DNA of 64,000 nucleotides from Haloferula rosea (lineage in GTDB: Bacteria; Verrucomicrobiota; Verrucomicrobiia; Verrucomicrobiales; Akkermansiaceae): the NCBI RefSeq assembly GCF_016595525.1, contig NZ_JAENII010000006.1, positions 124,001-188,000 of the forward strand, in the 5' to 3' direction. This document shows positions 18,247-27,684 of this stretch, one piece after another (within the stretch, counting starts at the first letter, position 1; each line of letters begins with the position of its first letter). The notes beneath the pieces were generated by a model. The model was not told the origin of the DNA. It did not search any database and saw only the letters and a program-made list of their open reading frames with translations. Both the position numbers and the translations under genes were made by a program.

Positions 18247-19071
18247 CTACTTTTGGTAAACCCTGACGTAGTCGACCTCGTAGCGCTGGGGGAAGGCCGT
18301 CTTTGAGGGGTCTCCCCCCTGTCCGCCGATGGCGAGATTGAGCCGGAGCCGCTGGGCATCGTGAAATGGATTCACCTTGGGGCCATCGGCATTTGTGGTG
18401 GTGCCCAGATCGATGTCGTTCAGGAGCTTGCCGTCGAGGTAGATCCGGATGGCTTTGTCATCCCACTCCATGACCCAGAGGTGAAACTGCTCGGCCCAGG
18501 TGTCGACGTCGAACCCGGCGATCGGATGCTTGGATGAATTCCACACCGTCTTCCCTCCTTTTCCGGCGTGCACGGTGTTGGCGAGGATCTGGTCCTGATA
18601 GAACTCCATGATGTCGATCTCGCCGGCGTGGGGCCAGCGGCCGTGTCCGGTGGTCCAGATGGCAGGCCACATGCCGTCCAGTGCGTTGAAGCGGGCGCGG
18701 ATCTCGAAGCGTCCGAAGGTCCATGAATACTTCGGCCGACTGATGATCGATGCCGAGGTGTAGTTGGCGTGCTTGCGTGAGTGCTTCCAGTTGCGTGAAC
18801 CCGCCTTGAAGTCCGGGTTCTTCACCTGTTCCCGGCGGGCTTCAAAGACGAGCAGGCCGTCCTTGCAGGTGGCGTTGTCGGACTGGTACCACTGCAATTC
18901 GTGGTTGCGCACGAATCCGTGCTCAAACTGCCAGACCTCTCGGTTGGGCGGGCCGTCCTGATTGAATTCATCGGACCACACCAGTTTCCACTCAGGGCCA
19001 CGTGGTGGGGTGACTTCTTCCGCGACGGCGGTGAGGGTGATGCATCCGAGAAGCAGCAGGGCGGGGTTCAT
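18247..19071 (-). CDS. Secreted GH16 endo-glycanase (laminarinase-like)
   Basis: The start is set at 19071 (MNPALLLLGCITLTAVAEE); a longer form from 19125 would overlap the upstream gene. The 274-residue product is a single GH16 jelly-roll: WKLVWSDEFNQ at the start, catalytic E151-I-D-I-M-E156 (ExDxxE, acid/base and nucleophile) within GEIDIMEF, and WPAIWTTG before it. The end (YEVDYVRVYQK) is the usual GH16 terminus. The signal peptide is short and LLGC could be a lipobox. Likely target: beta-1,3-glucan or a related beta-glycan, which can only be decided by phylogeny or assay. Confidence 0.9.
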   Translation of the reverse strand: MNPALLLLGCITLTAVAEEVTPPRGPEWKLVWSDEFNQDGPPNREVWQFEHGFVRNHELQWYQSDNATCKDGLLVFEARREQVKNPDFKAGSRNWKHSRKHANYTSASIISRPKYSWTFGRFEIRARFNALDGMWPAIWTTGHGRWPHAGEIDIMEFYQDQILANTVHAGKGGKTVWNSSKHPIAGFDVDTWAEQFHLWVMEWDDKAIRIYLDGKLLNDIDLGTTTNADGPKVNPFHDAQRLRLNLAIGGQGGDPSKTAFPQRYEVDYVRVYQK

Positions 19072-19078
19072 GCGGATA

Positions 19079-19465
19079 CTACGGCGGAGATCCGGCGGGG
19101 ATATCGGGAAACTCCTCCGAAGCATGGTCTGCGGTCGGCCTGGGGTCCGCCAGCGGCCTGCGGCCGAAGACGAGGTAGATGCCGACGAAGTAGCCGAGTA
19201 GTATTCCGAGCCAGCCGCCGCGGGCGATGGTCAATGGGGAGGGAGGACGGTTGATCCGCTCCTGGTAGTTCCGCCACAGCTCGACCGCCTGCTCGACGTC
19301 CTTGGGTGGCACCACGACGCGCACACCGCCGATGGCATCGCTCAGTGTCCACTGCCACTGGATCATGAACTCATCGAAGACATAGGCGTCGATTTCCTGG
19401 TCCCGGAGGTAGCTCTGGAAGAGCCAGGCATACTCCGGATACTGGAAGCGGGCGATGGTCCTCAT
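19079..19465 (-). CDS. DUF2007-like protein with C-terminal membrane segment
   Basis: The start is set at 19465 (MRTIARFQYPEYAWLFQSYL), where the DUF2007 (putative signal-transducing protein) fold begins; an upstream ATG at 19504 adds 13 residues with no homology. The N-terminal 75 residues follow the family pattern: uptake of sequence position along a chain (EYAWLFQSYLRDQ), then GGVRVVVPPKDVEQAVELW. A hydrophobic helix at about 90-110 (GGWLGILLGYFVGIYLVF) follows, then a proline-rich tail. Function unknown. It ends 7 bases before the GH16 start, so the two may be co-transcribed. Confidence 0.7.
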   Translation of the reverse strand: MRTIARFQYPEYAWLFQSYLRDQEIDAYVFDEFMIQWQWTLSDAIGGVRVVVPPKDVEQAVELWRNYQERINRPPSPLTIARGGWLGILLGYFVGIYLVFGRRPLADPRPTADHASEEFPDIPAGSPP

Positions 19466-19563
19466 GCTCGCTGCTAGACTAGCGACGGGCACGGGCGGTG
19501 GCAAAGCATCGTGGTCTTTTTCTTGCGCCTCCCCAGTGGAACGCGAGAGTCTTGGGTTCGACC

Positions 19564-20640
19564 ATGAACGCTCCGGCCTCCGTCAACATCGCACGCCTCG
19601 TCTATCTGCTCATCTGCGAGGCGGCAGGCTGGGTGCTCGCTTTCAGTACGAAGGGCAACGAGGCCTTCGAGATCCCGGTGTGGGCGGGTCTCCTCATCGG
19701 CTTGCTGGTGGCAGGCCTGTTCATCTTTGTCGAAACCCTGATCAAGGGTTTCACCTTGCGCGGGTTTTCGACGGCGACCTTCGGGCTGCTGGTCGGCTTG
19801 TTCTGCGCCTTCCTGCTCACCCGTGTCGGCTTGGCCGATGTGCTCGCCGCGGCGCTGGATCGGAGCTTCGAAATGGACAGCGGCGAGATCATTTCCGGAC
19901 CGGATGTGGCGGAGACCATCGCCCTGGGTGCGGCCTCGATGATCTACGCCAGCCTTGGCTTTCTCGGTGCGGTGCTGGCGCTCCGCAGCACGCGGGACGA
20001 CTTTGCCTTCATCATCCCCTACGTCCGTTTCCGCCAGGACGGGACCTCGGGGCAGCCGGTGGTGCTCGATGGCGAGGCGATCATGGATGGCCGGGTGCCG
20101 GGCGTGATCCGTGCGGGCTTCCTCAGTGGTCGTTTGATCGTGCCCCAGTTCGTGCTTGGTGAATTGCAGACCATGGCGGGTTCCGCTTCGCAGAATGACC
20201 GGGTGCGTGCCGAGCGCGGGCTCGAGCTGTTGGAGAAGATGCAGGATTCGAAAGGGCTCGCGGTTTCCATCGAGGACGTGGCGTCGAATGATGACAGCAG
20301 TGAGTCGCGCCTGCTGCAGACGGCGCAACTTCTCGGTGCCCGCTTGCTGACGACGGATGAAAGCCTGAGCAAAGTCGCCAAGCTTCGTGGAATCGATGTG
20401 CTCAACCTCCATGACCTGATGGATGCACTGCGGCCTGCGATCGTGGTGGGCGAGAAGATCCGGCTACCCTTGGTGCGGCCCGGGAAGGACGAACACCAGG
20501 CGGTGGGCTATCTCACCGACGGCACCATGATCGTGGTCAACCACGCCATCGACCGGATCGGAAGCACCCTGGATGTGCGGGTCATCAGCACCTTGCAGAC
20601 GACCGCCGGGGTGATGGTTTTCGCGGAGATCGTCGACTGA
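19564..20640 (+). CDS. Membrane-anchored PIN-TRAM protein (YacL-like)
   Basis: The start at 19564 (MNAPASVNIARLVYLL) is preferred; an upstream ATG at 19498 gives an unlikely leader. Of 358 residues, about the first 140 form four transmembrane helices. A PIN nuclease fold follows with the acidic residues in VVLDGEAIMDGR, LGELQTMAG and TTDESLSKVA. The C-terminal TRAM domain (about 300-358) contains GKDEHQAVGYLTDGTMIVV. This domain order is that of YacL-type proteins, widespread single-copy genes thought to act on RNA at the membrane. Divergent from the DUF2007 gene across 98 bases that should hold both promoters. Confidence 0.9.
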   Translation: MNAPASVNIARLVYLLICEAAGWVLAFSTKGNEAFEIPVWAGLLIGLLVAGLFIFVETLIKGFTLRGFSTATFGLLVGLFCAFLLTRVGLADVLAAALDRSFEMDSGEIISGPDVAETIALGAASMIYASLGFLGAVLALRSTRDDFAFIIPYVRFRQDGTSGQPVVLDGEAIMDGRVPGVIRAGFLSGRLIVPQFVLGELQTMAGSASQNDRVRAERGLELLEKMQDSKGLAVSIEDVASNDDSSESRLLQTAQLLGARLLTTDESLSKVAKLRGIDVLNLHDLMDALRPAIVVGEKIRLPLVRPGKDEHQAVGYLTDGTMIVVNHAIDRIGSTLDVRVISTLQTTAGVMVFAEIVD

Positions 20641-20734
20641 GAGGATCCTGATGGCTGGCGATTGCCGGGAATTCGGCACAAGCTTCGGGTGTCATTGACA
20701 GCGCCTGGGCGAGGCATCATCAGTACGAGCTGAG

Positions 20735-22105
20735 ATGATTTCCGCGCTCGACCTGTTCACCATCGGCATCGGTCCTTCGTCGTCCCATACCGTGGGTCCG
20801 ATGAGGGCGGCACGGAGATTTGTGCGTGGGCTCGCGGATGCCGGTCAGTTGGCGACGGTCCGGCGCGTCCGTTGCGATCTCTATGGGTCGCTGGCGGCGA
20901 CGGGAAAAGGTCACGCCACGGACCGGGCGCTCATTCTGGGTCTGGCTGGAGAGGACCCCGAAGATGTCGATCTCGAGCAGGCGGAGGCGCTGATCGAACG
21001 CATCCGACGCGACGGAGTGCTGCCGCTTTCCCACGACTGCTCGGTTCCCTTCAATGAGTCGAAGGATCTGAGCTTCAAGCGGATGAAACCCCTGCCGGAG
21101 CATCCGAACGGCATGCACTTCACGGCGATCGGGGCGGATGGTGAGGCCGTCGCGGATCAGATTTTCTATTCCGTCGGTGGGGGATTCATCGCCGCAGCCG
21201 GGGAAGCGACTTCCGGCTCGGAAGAGCCGACCGAGCTACCCCATTCCTTCGAGTCGGCCGCCGGGTTGCTGGCGCTTTGTGGGGAGACCGGCCTGTCGAT
21301 CAGTGGGCTGGTGCTCGCCAACGAGAAGGTGTTCCGGACCGAGGAAGAGACGCGTGGGAGGCTGGAGCAGATCTGGGAGGTCATGCAGTCATGCGTCGAG
21401 CGTGGGTGCCGCGGGAGTGGTGAGCTTCCCGGCGGGTTGAAGGTCGCGCGGCGTGCGAGCCGAATCTACGAGAAGCTTCGTAGTTCGAATGAGGCCGCGC
21501 TCGTTGATCCGCTCGCGATCCTCGACTGGGTGAACCTGTATGCGCTCGCGGTGAATGAAGAGAATGCCGCGGGGGGGCGGGTGGTCACTGCCCCCACGAA
21601 TGGTGCCGCCGGGATCATCCCGGCCGTGCTTCACTACGCCGTGCGTTTCCGGCACTCGCCGCACCCGGATGGAGTCCATCGATTTCTCCTCACGGCAGCG
21701 GCGATCGGCATGCTCTACAAGCGGAATGCCTCGATTTCCGGCGCGGAGGCCGGGTGTCAGGGGGAGGTCGGCGTGGCCTGCTCGATGGCGGCTGCGGGTC
21801 TGGTCGATTACCTCGGTGGCACGCCCGGTCAGTGTGAGAATGCGGCGGAGGTGGGTATGGAACACAATCTCGGGCTCACATGCGACCCCATTGGTGGACT
21901 CGTGCAGATCCCCTGCATCGAGCGCAACGCGATGGGAGCCGTGAAGGCAATCAATGCGGCCCGGCTCGCGATGAGCGGCGATGGCAGCCACTTCGTGTCG
22001 CTCGACAAGGTGATCAAGACGATGCGCGACACGGGTCGGGACATGAAGGCGAAGTACAAGGAAACGTCCCGCGGTGGCCTGGCGGTCAATGTGGTGGAGT
22101 GCTGA
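20735..22105 (+). CDS. sdaA: L-serine dehydratase, iron-sulfur, single chain
   Basis: The 456-residue protein begins [20 protein letters not shown], the signature of the beta part of L-serine ammonia-lyase, and continues into the alpha part with [16 protein letters not shown] and [16 protein letters not shown], which hold the cysteines for the 4Fe-4S cluster. It converts L-serine to pyruvate and ammonia in the cytoplasm. Length is the normal length for the fused form. Its last 20 bases overlap the convergent membrane-protein gene. High confidence from motif and length. Confidence 0.97.
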   Translation: MISALDLFTIGIGPSSSHTVGPMRAARRFVRGLADAGQLATVRRVRCDLYGSLAATGKGHATDRALILGLAGEDPEDVDLEQAEALIERIRRDGVLPLSHDCSVPFNESKDLSFKRMKPLPEHPNGMHFTAIGADGEAVADQIFYSVGGGFIAAAGEATSGSEEPTELPHSFESAAGLLALCGETGLSISGLVLANEKVFRTEEETRGRLEQIWEVMQSCVERGCRGSGELPGGLKVARRASRIYEKLRSSNEAALVDPLAILDWVNLYALAVNEENAAGGRVVTAPTNGAAGIIPAVLHYAVRFRHSPHPDGVHRFLLTAAAIGMLYKRNASISGAEAGCQGEVGVACSMAAAGLVDYLGGTPGQCENAAEVGMEHNLGLTCDPIGGLVQIPCIERNAMGAVKAINAARLAMSGDGSHFVSLDKVIKTMRDTGRDMKAKYKETSRGGLAVNVVEC

Positions 22106-22646
22106 CCGGTGGTAGGGGCCGGGCTTCTTGGGCTTCCTTCTGCCATTTCTCGCGGAGTCGCTTGGATCGGGTATTTAGGGAGTGGGCGATGAAGAAGCTG
22201 ATGCCGGTGATGGGGAGGAGCCAAAGGGCTCGCGGGGTAGTTTCCTGGATCAGGAGACAGCCCCCCGCCAGGCCGGCACCGAGGCTGTAGAAGAGGGTTC
22301 GCAGGGCGTCCAGAACCGTGACGATGCACAGTTTCGGTGTGTCGAAGACGACCAAGACATCGCGGCAGAGGATGTCTGCGGTCACCCTCATGGCCTGGCC
22401 GATCACGACCATGCCTCCATAGATCAGGCTTCCGAGGATGAACTGAATGACGAAGTGCCACTCGTGGATCGGGCCGTCTGAGATGAAGGCGCCGGTGATG
22501 GCCGCTCCAGCAAGTGCCGTGGCGGCGACTCCGATGAACCACAGCGCGACACCCGGAATCCGGATCATCAGGGTGATGAGTAGGCGGAAGGTTCCGCTTG
22601 GTTGGTTTCCTGGGATCGGGCTCTCGGTGGGTTCGGCCTCCATCAT
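22086..22646 (-). CDS. Membrane protein, unknown, last gene of dprA operon
   Basis: This 186-residue protein has four or five hydrophobic segments (about 21-50, 62-85, 105-130 and 140-158) and a charged C-terminal tail rich in Lys, Arg and Pro. I do not recognise the family. The start ATG overlaps the dprA stop by four bases (ATGA), which supports co-translation. It is convergent with sdaA and overlaps its end by 20 bases. Confidence 0.7.
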   Translation of the reverse strand: MMEAEPTESPIPGNQPSGTFRLLITLMIRIPGVALWFIGVAATALAGAAITGAFISDGPIHEWHFVIQFILGSLIYGGMVVIGQAMRVTADILCRDVLVVFDTPKLCIVTVLDALRTLFYSLGAGLAGGCLLIQETTPRALWLLPITGISFFIAHSLNTRSKRLREKWQKEAQEARPLPPVSTPPH

Positions 22647-23749
22647 TGGCGCTTGGTGTAGCGGAAGCCGGGGAGCGGGCGCACGAGTCGTTTGATCTCG
22701 AGTTTCAGCAGGGTGGCGGTGACCGTGGCGGCAGGCAGTCCGGTGCGCTCGATGAGTTGATCGATGCCTGCCTCGTCGTCGCCGAGGCTGTCGAAGACCG
22801 TTTGTTCGTCTCCTTCCAGAGCGGGACGGTTGTCGGGCTGTTGTTGAGTGGGGGAGGTCGAAGGTTCCGGCGTGCCCAGTGCGAGGCCGCCGAGGTCATC
22901 GAGGAGTTCGGTGCCGTCGGTGAGCAGGGTGGCGCCGTCGCGGATGAGACGGTTGCATCCGGCGGACATGGGTTTGTCGATGGGTCCCGGAACGGCGTAG
23001 ACGGGGCGCCCGTATTCGCCGGCGAGGTTGGCGGTGATCAGGGAGCCCGACCAGAGCGGGGACTCGGTGACGATGAGCGCCCGCGACCAGGCTGCGACGA
23101 TGCGGTTGCGCTGGGGGAAGGTCTTCTTGTCGGGTGAGGTGTGGAGGGGGAACTCGCTGACCACCGCGCCGTTTCCGTCGGCAATGCGTTCCGCCAGTCC
23201 GAGGTTCTCGGCGGGGAAGACCTTGGCCAGCCCGGAACCGATCACGGCAATGGTCCGGCCCCCGGCGGCGAGCGCGGCTTCGTGGGCCGTCGTGTCGATC
23301 CCGCGTGCCAGGCCGGACAGCACGGTGAAGCCGGCGTGGGCGAGCTGGTAGGACAGCTTCTTGGTACTGTTTTTCCCGTAGATGGAGCATCGGCGGGTGC
23401 CGACCACGCCGACGGCGTGGCGGTCGCGCGCTTCGACCTTGCCCCAGACGTAGAGGAGAATGGGGGCGTCGTAGGATTCGCGCAGCGCAGGGGGGAATTC
23501 GGGATCATCGGGCGTGATGATGGAAAGCCCGCGTTCGTTCAACTCGCGCAGCTCGCCGGTGGGGTCGGTGTGGGATTCCCAGTCGCTGAGGATGGTTGCG
23601 AGTTCCGGGCCGATGCCGTCGACCTGCATGAGGGTGTCCTTGGGATTCCTCAGCACGGCATCGGCGGAGCCGAAGGCATCGAGCAGTCTGCGGATGCGGA
23701 CTGGGCCGATCTTTGGCAGGGCATTCAGGGCGAGGAGGGACTCAAGCAT
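22643..23749 (-). CDS. dprA: DNA-processing protein DprA
   Basis: The 368-residue protein has an N-terminal helix-hairpin-helix-like region (LNALPKIGPVRIRRLLDAFG), the Rossmann-like DNA-binding core with GVVGTRRCSIYGK, GLARGIDTTAHEAAL and FPQRNRIVAAWSRALIVTE, and a C-terminal winged helix (about 295-365). DprA loads RecA on single-stranded DNA taken up during natural transformation. It lies 6 bases after the DUF2851 gene and overlaps the following membrane protein gene. No other competence genes are visible in the window. Confidence 0.97.
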   Translation of the reverse strand: MLESLLALNALPKIGPVRIRRLLDAFGSADAVLRNPKDTLMQVDGIGPELATILSDWESHTDPTGELRELNERGLSIITPDDPEFPPALRESYDAPILLYVWGKVEARDRHAVGVVGTRRCSIYGKNSTKKLSYQLAHAGFTVLSGLARGIDTTAHEAALAAGGRTIAVIGSGLAKVFPAENLGLAERIADGNGAVVSEFPLHTSPDKKTFPQRNRIVAAWSRALIVTESPLWSGSLITANLAGEYGRPVYAVPGPIDKPMSAGCNRLIRDGATLLTDGTELLDDLGGLALGTPEPSTSPTQQQPDNRPALEGDEQTVFDSLGDDEAGIDQLIERTGLPAATVTATLLKLEIKRLVRPLPGFRYTKRQ

Positions 23750-23755
23750 GGCGGA

Positions 23756-25126
23756 CTAGGTGGGTGGGTTCCACTGGGAGAGTTGTTCGGGAAACGGGCA
23801 GTCGTCGCAATCGCTCAGGTCCTCGAGGCAGAAGTCGTGATAGATCTGGAGGAGGGCCTGGTGGTGGACGGCCTTCCTCAGCCATGGGGCTGCGGTTTCC
23901 TCGGAGCCGAACAGGCGGATGGCGGCGCGGCGGACCTTTTCGTTGAGGGTGCCTGCGGGGAGCTGGGCGAACTGCTCGAAGCCGAAGTTGGGGTCTTCGT
24001 GGAGGGCGAGCGGCATCAGGTGGTTGGCAAGAAGCTCGATGGCCTTGGCCTTGCCGAAGAGGGCGATGGGGCGGGCGGATTTCCTGGATGAAAGGGTGTG
24101 GCGGTGACTCCAGAAGGGGTCTTCGAGCCGGGTGAGGAAGTCGACGAGTACCTTCGGGCTGAAGGGGCGACCGAGGGCCCGGGCGCGGTAGGTCGGCCAG
24201 TGCCGGGCGAGGGCGGTGAGGGTGCCGACGCGCCGGTGGGGGTGGTTGGCCGGACGCTGGCCGTGCATGCGCCATGGGATCGGGTGCTGGGATTCCCAGT
24301 GGGCGCGGTGTTTCCATGCCACATCCCAGAGGGCGCGGAGGTGTTCCCGGGTATCGGGCGGCGCCTGCTCGTGCAGTGAGGAGGAAAGGAAGCCGGCGGC
24401 TCCGAAGAGCAGGGACTCGAGGGCAGCGGGTTCATCGCGCAGGACGGTCAGCGGCATGCGCTGGGCGAGCAGCCGCATGGGCAGGGCATTGGCGCGGTAG
24501 CCGAGGGTTTCTGCCGTGGACTGGAACAGGGCGGCATCCCTGCCGTGGGCATCCGCGGTCTGGAGGAATCTCGAGGCCTTGAGCTGCATGCGGTGGCGGG
24601 CCGCCTGCTCGAGAAGATCGCGGATGGAGGGTTCGCTGAGCTGGGAGAGCGGGTGGACGCAGCGGCCGGGGCGTGCGATGGCGACGGCGGAGGCTGGGCG
24701 CTGAAGGGCGGCCTCGACGGTGGCGGGTGGCACCAGCACCTGGGGGACTTCGCGATGCTCTTCGTTTCGCGTGAAGCTGGTGGCCGACGACGGGCGGAAG
24801 ACGACGTGGAGGACGACCTCGTTGAATGCCGGATCGGCGCCGTGGCCGTGGTGCTCCCAGTCGGCGGGTTCGGTATCCAGCTCGATGGCGCCCGCGTGAC
24901 GTTCCCCGTTGATCTCGACCACTCCATGGAGGAAGTCCGGTCCGGCGCTCCGGTTCCATTCGCCGAACTGGATGATGCGGACCGGTTGGCCGGCCTGGTC
25001 GATGAAATCGCGACCCATCGCACCGGCGAACCACAGCGCCTGCATTTCGAGCTCGGAGGGCAGCTCGGGAGGAGGTCCTTCGGCAACCTGCCCGTGGACC
25101 TGTTGGAGGAGGTTCTCGTAGGTCAT
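23756..25126 (-). CDS. DUF2851 family protein
   Basis: This 456-residue cytoplasmic protein matches the DUF2851 pattern: IIQFGEWNRSAGPDFLHGVV, then GAIELDTEPADWEHHGHGAD and NEVVLHVVF near the N-terminus (about 50-125), a long helical middle, and a cysteine-rich end (CDDCPFPEQLSQW). The N-terminal core resembles restriction-endonuclease-like or nuclease-like folds, but the family has no settled function. It sits 6 bases after the TIGR03790 gene and 6 bases before dprA, so it is part of a tight operon. Confidence 0.85.
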   Translation of the reverse strand: MTYENLLQQVHGQVAEGPPPELPSELEMQALWFAGAMGRDFIDQAGQPVRIIQFGEWNRSAGPDFLHGVVEINGERHAGAIELDTEPADWEHHGHGADPAFNEVVLHVVFRPSSATSFTRNEEHREVPQVLVPPATVEAALQRPASAVAIARPGRCVHPLSQLSEPSIRDLLEQAARHRMQLKASRFLQTADAHGRDAALFQSTAETLGYRANALPMRLLAQRMPLTVLRDEPAALESLLFGAAGFLSSSLHEQAPPDTREHLRALWDVAWKHRAHWESQHPIPWRMHGQRPANHPHRRVGTLTALARHWPTYRARALGRPFSPKVLVDFLTRLEDPFWSHRHTLSSRKSARPIALFGKAKAIELLANHLMPLALHEDPNFGFEQFAQLPAGTLNEKVRRAAIRLFGSEETAAPWLRKAVHHQALLQIYHDFCLEDLSDCDDCPFPEQLSQWNPPT

Positions 25127-25132
25127 GGCGAA

Positions 25133-26692
25133 CTACTTCTTCGGTTGGGCGGGGGGTGGTGGAGGCGGGTCGAGGATGTTGAGCCAGGCGGCCGCCGCCT
25201 CTGATTCAGCAAGGGTGGAGTAGCGGAGCTTGGCATCACGCAGGCCCTGGATGGCCGCCGCGGTGCGCTTCCCCTCGCGATCGATCATCGCCACGAAGAG
25301 ATCCATCCTCAGTTTGTCGAACTGATCGGTGTAGAGCAGCTTGGCTTCACCGAAGGTGGAGGCGGCGAGCGCGGTGTTCTTCCGTGCGAGCAGGTCGAGA
25401 CCGACCGCTTCGAGAAAGGTCGGGTCGTTCATGCGCTTGGCGGCGCTGCGCAGTTGGTTCTCGCGTTCGAGCGGATCCGTCGGCCAACGGAGCTTGGCGA
25501 TGCGCAGGGCACGGAAGACCTTGTCGTCGGCCTCTTTCCTGCCGGAGCCGTCGAGCCTGAGGAAGGGGCGGTAGAGCGGGTCACCGAGGACGACTGCCTG
25601 CCATGAAAGTGCGGGGCACGCCATGTAGGCCGCTTCGACCAGCGAGTAGCCGGCGAGCAGGCGACGGTTGAGGATGTTGAAGTGGTGGGTGAGGTGGAGG
25701 AAGGGCTCGTAGGTGTTGCCGATCGTGGCAGCGGCTCCCTTGTTGAGAAGCGGGGCGCTCCAGTTCTTCGACGGGTTTCGCAGTTGGGCCGCGCTGAACG
25801 AGTGGAGGTGGGCCGCGACGGCGCCCTTCTTGAAGCGGAATTTCGGATTCTTGAACGGGCCGTTCACGTTCCAGTCGTACCAGCCGAAGTAGACCGCGGT
25901 GTCACGGAGTGGAAAGTTGACCGGCAGGGTGTCCTTCGAGCGGTCGACCAGCGTGGGGATGCCGGCCTCGTTCAGGTCCCGGGCGACGTCCTCCATCCAC
26001 TGGTCTCCCTGGGGCACTTTTTGGGCGATGTCCACCACGCCGTATCCCCAGAGGCCGGTGGCCTCGACCGCCAGCGCGTCCGCCATCATTCGCTTGCAGA
26101 CGTCCCATGAGTGGGCATCGATGCGGCCGACCAGGAGAATGGGCAGCTTGGCCTCGGCGATCGGCTTGTTCTGGCTGAAATACGGGTTCTTCAGGGCGCC
26201 GACCAGGCTTTGTCCATCCACTCCCAGCATGGTGAGTTCCGAGTCGACCGAAGCGCTCTTGGTCGAGATCTGCATCTCCTGGGTCACCGGTGGGGCGGGC
26301 TCGCCTTCGGGCGGCTTCGGGCGTGGATGCAGGATGCGGCTGGGTACGCCGCGCATGCAGCAGAGGATGTTGATCCGGGTCGAGCGGATCTGCAGATGGC
26401 CATTGCCGTCGCGGGCGCGGTCCCACCATTTCCGCCGTTCGAACTCCGCGGCGAGCGGCTTGCGGATCAGGGTGTCGTATTCCTCGCGGCTGATCTCCTC
26501 CTTGTCGGGGAGGGGAAGGCCGATCAAGCGGTCCTGCGGGATGCCGCGGCCCATGGCATACAGATCGGCAAGTTCCTTCGACTCGGGGATCTCCGAATTG
26601 TAGATGATCGCCACGCTGTCGGGACGGGGTGGAGCGGGCAGCCCGGCGCCGAGAGCGGGGAGCAAAAGAAGCAGGCAGAGCATGCGCAACAT
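25133..26692 (-). CDS. TIGR03790 family exported protein
   Basis: The 519-residue protein has a hydrophobic leader (LCLLLLLPALGAG) and then SVAIIYNSEIPESKELADLYAMGRGIP, the start pattern of TIGR03790 proteins, which occur in Planctomycetes and Verrucomicrobia. Later blocks include NILCCMRGVPSRI and the pattern PLYRPF. The last 100 residues look helical and TPR-like and end with a proline tail. The role is unknown. It heads an operon with DUF2851, dprA and a membrane protein; the MBL-fold gene is 48 bases upstream on the same strand. Confidence 0.85.
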   Translation of the reverse strand: MLRMLCLLLLLPALGAGLPAPPRPDSVAIIYNSEIPESKELADLYAMGRGIPQDRLIGLPLPDKEEISREEYDTLIRKPLAAEFERRKWWDRARDGNGHLQIRSTRINILCCMRGVPSRILHPRPKPPEGEPAPPVTQEMQISTKSASVDSELTMLGVDGQSLVGALKNPYFSQNKPIAEAKLPILLVGRIDAHSWDVCKRMMADALAVEATGLWGYGVVDIAQKVPQGDQWMEDVARDLNEAGIPTLVDRSKDTLPVNFPLRDTAVYFGWYDWNVNGPFKNPKFRFKKGAVAAHLHSFSAAQLRNPSKNWSAPLLNKGAAATIGNTYEPFLHLTHHFNILNRRLLAGYSLVEAAYMACPALSWQAVVLGDPLYRPFLRLDGSGRKEADDKVFRALRIAKLRWPTDPLERENQLRSAAKRMNDPTFLEAVGLDLLARKNTALAASTFGEAKLLYTDQFDKLRMDLFVAMIDREGKRTAAAIQGLRDAKLRYSTLAESEAAAAWLNILDPPPPPPAQPKK

Positions 26693-26740
26693 GCCCCCAT
26701 TCCGACCTGTTGGGCCGCAAATGTCGAATTCGGAATGGAA

Positions 26741-27526
26741 CTATCCTGGCAGCCGGAGTCCGTCGAATGCGACATGCACGTGGGCTGGCAGCGTCGCCTC
26801 CAGGGCGGCGTGCTCGTTCTCGTGTCCGAGGTGGGTCAACCACGCCTGGCCCGCGCCACAGGTCTTGATGGTGGCCAGTGCTTCCTCGACGGACATGTGG
26901 GTCGGGTGGGGTGAGGGGCGGAGCGAGTCGATGATCAGGATGTCGACATTCCGGATCAGCGCCATGGTGGCGGCGGGGATTTCCTTCACGTCCGGCATGT
27001 AGGCGACCGGCGGGTGGCCGGGGTGTTCGAAAAGGAATCCCGAGGTCTCCACCCGGCCATGGATGACGGGTAGGGGGGAAATACGAAGTTTGCCGTAGTT
27101 GAAGTGGCCCTGGATCTCGATTGCCGCGGGTTTGACGTATCCCCGATAGACGTTGTCGGGCGAGAATGCCCAGCCGAACATCGTCTTGAGGATGCCGAGG
27201 GTTTCGGCATTACCGTGCATCGGCAGCGGGGTGTCCCGCCTCCAGCAGAAGGCGCGGAGTTCGTCGAAACCGGCGACATGGTCGACGTGCCCGTGGGTGT
27301 AGATCACGGCATCGATCTCGCGGAGTCGCTCACGGAGCGCCTGCTCGCGGAGGTCGGGGCCGGAATCGACGAGGATGCTCTGAGCGCCATAGCGGAGATG
27401 GATGGAGGACCGGGTGCGCCGGTTCCGCGGGTCTTCCGAGGTGCATACCGGGCAGTCGCAACCAATGACCGGGACACCCACCGAAGTGCCTGTGCCGAGA
27501 AAGGTGATTTCGAATTCCGCCGCCAT
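26741..27526 (-). CDS. MBL-fold phosphodiesterase-like hydrolase (PhnP type)
   Basis: The start is set at 27526 (MAAEFEITFLGTGTSVGVP), 16 codons after the first possible ATG, because the fold begins here. The 261-residue protein has the metallo-beta-lactamase metal motif THGHVDH, an early metal-site strand with CDCPVCTSEDPRNRRTRSS, SGPDLREQ, and late histidines in PHPTHMSVEEAL and THLGHENEH. Proteins of this PhnP-like group hydrolyse phosphodiesters, including cyclic phosphates, in the cytoplasm. The natural substrate is not given by sequence. Confidence 0.88.
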   Translation of the reverse strand: MAAEFEITFLGTGTSVGVPVIGCDCPVCTSEDPRNRRTRSSIHLRYGAQSILVDSGPDLREQALRERLREIDAVIYTHGHVDHVAGFDELRAFCWRRDTPLPMHGNAETLGILKTMFGWAFSPDNVYRGYVKPAAIEIQGHFNYGKLRISPLPVIHGRVETSGFLFEHPGHPPVAYMPDVKEIPAATMALIRNVDILIIDSLRPSPHPTHMSVEEALATIKTCGAGQAWLTHLGHENEHAALEATLPAHVHVAFDGLRLPG

Positions 27527-27684
27527 GATCTGCTTCACGAGGCTGGCACAGCGGGAATGACTGGGCAAAGACAATGCTCGTCAGGTGTCCGAAGAAGCTG
27601 GCATTCAGGATTTTACGCGAACTTAACAATTGGGTGGTCTCCTGCACACACCTGCTTCACGATGGTGCTTTGAAATTTCCCCCC

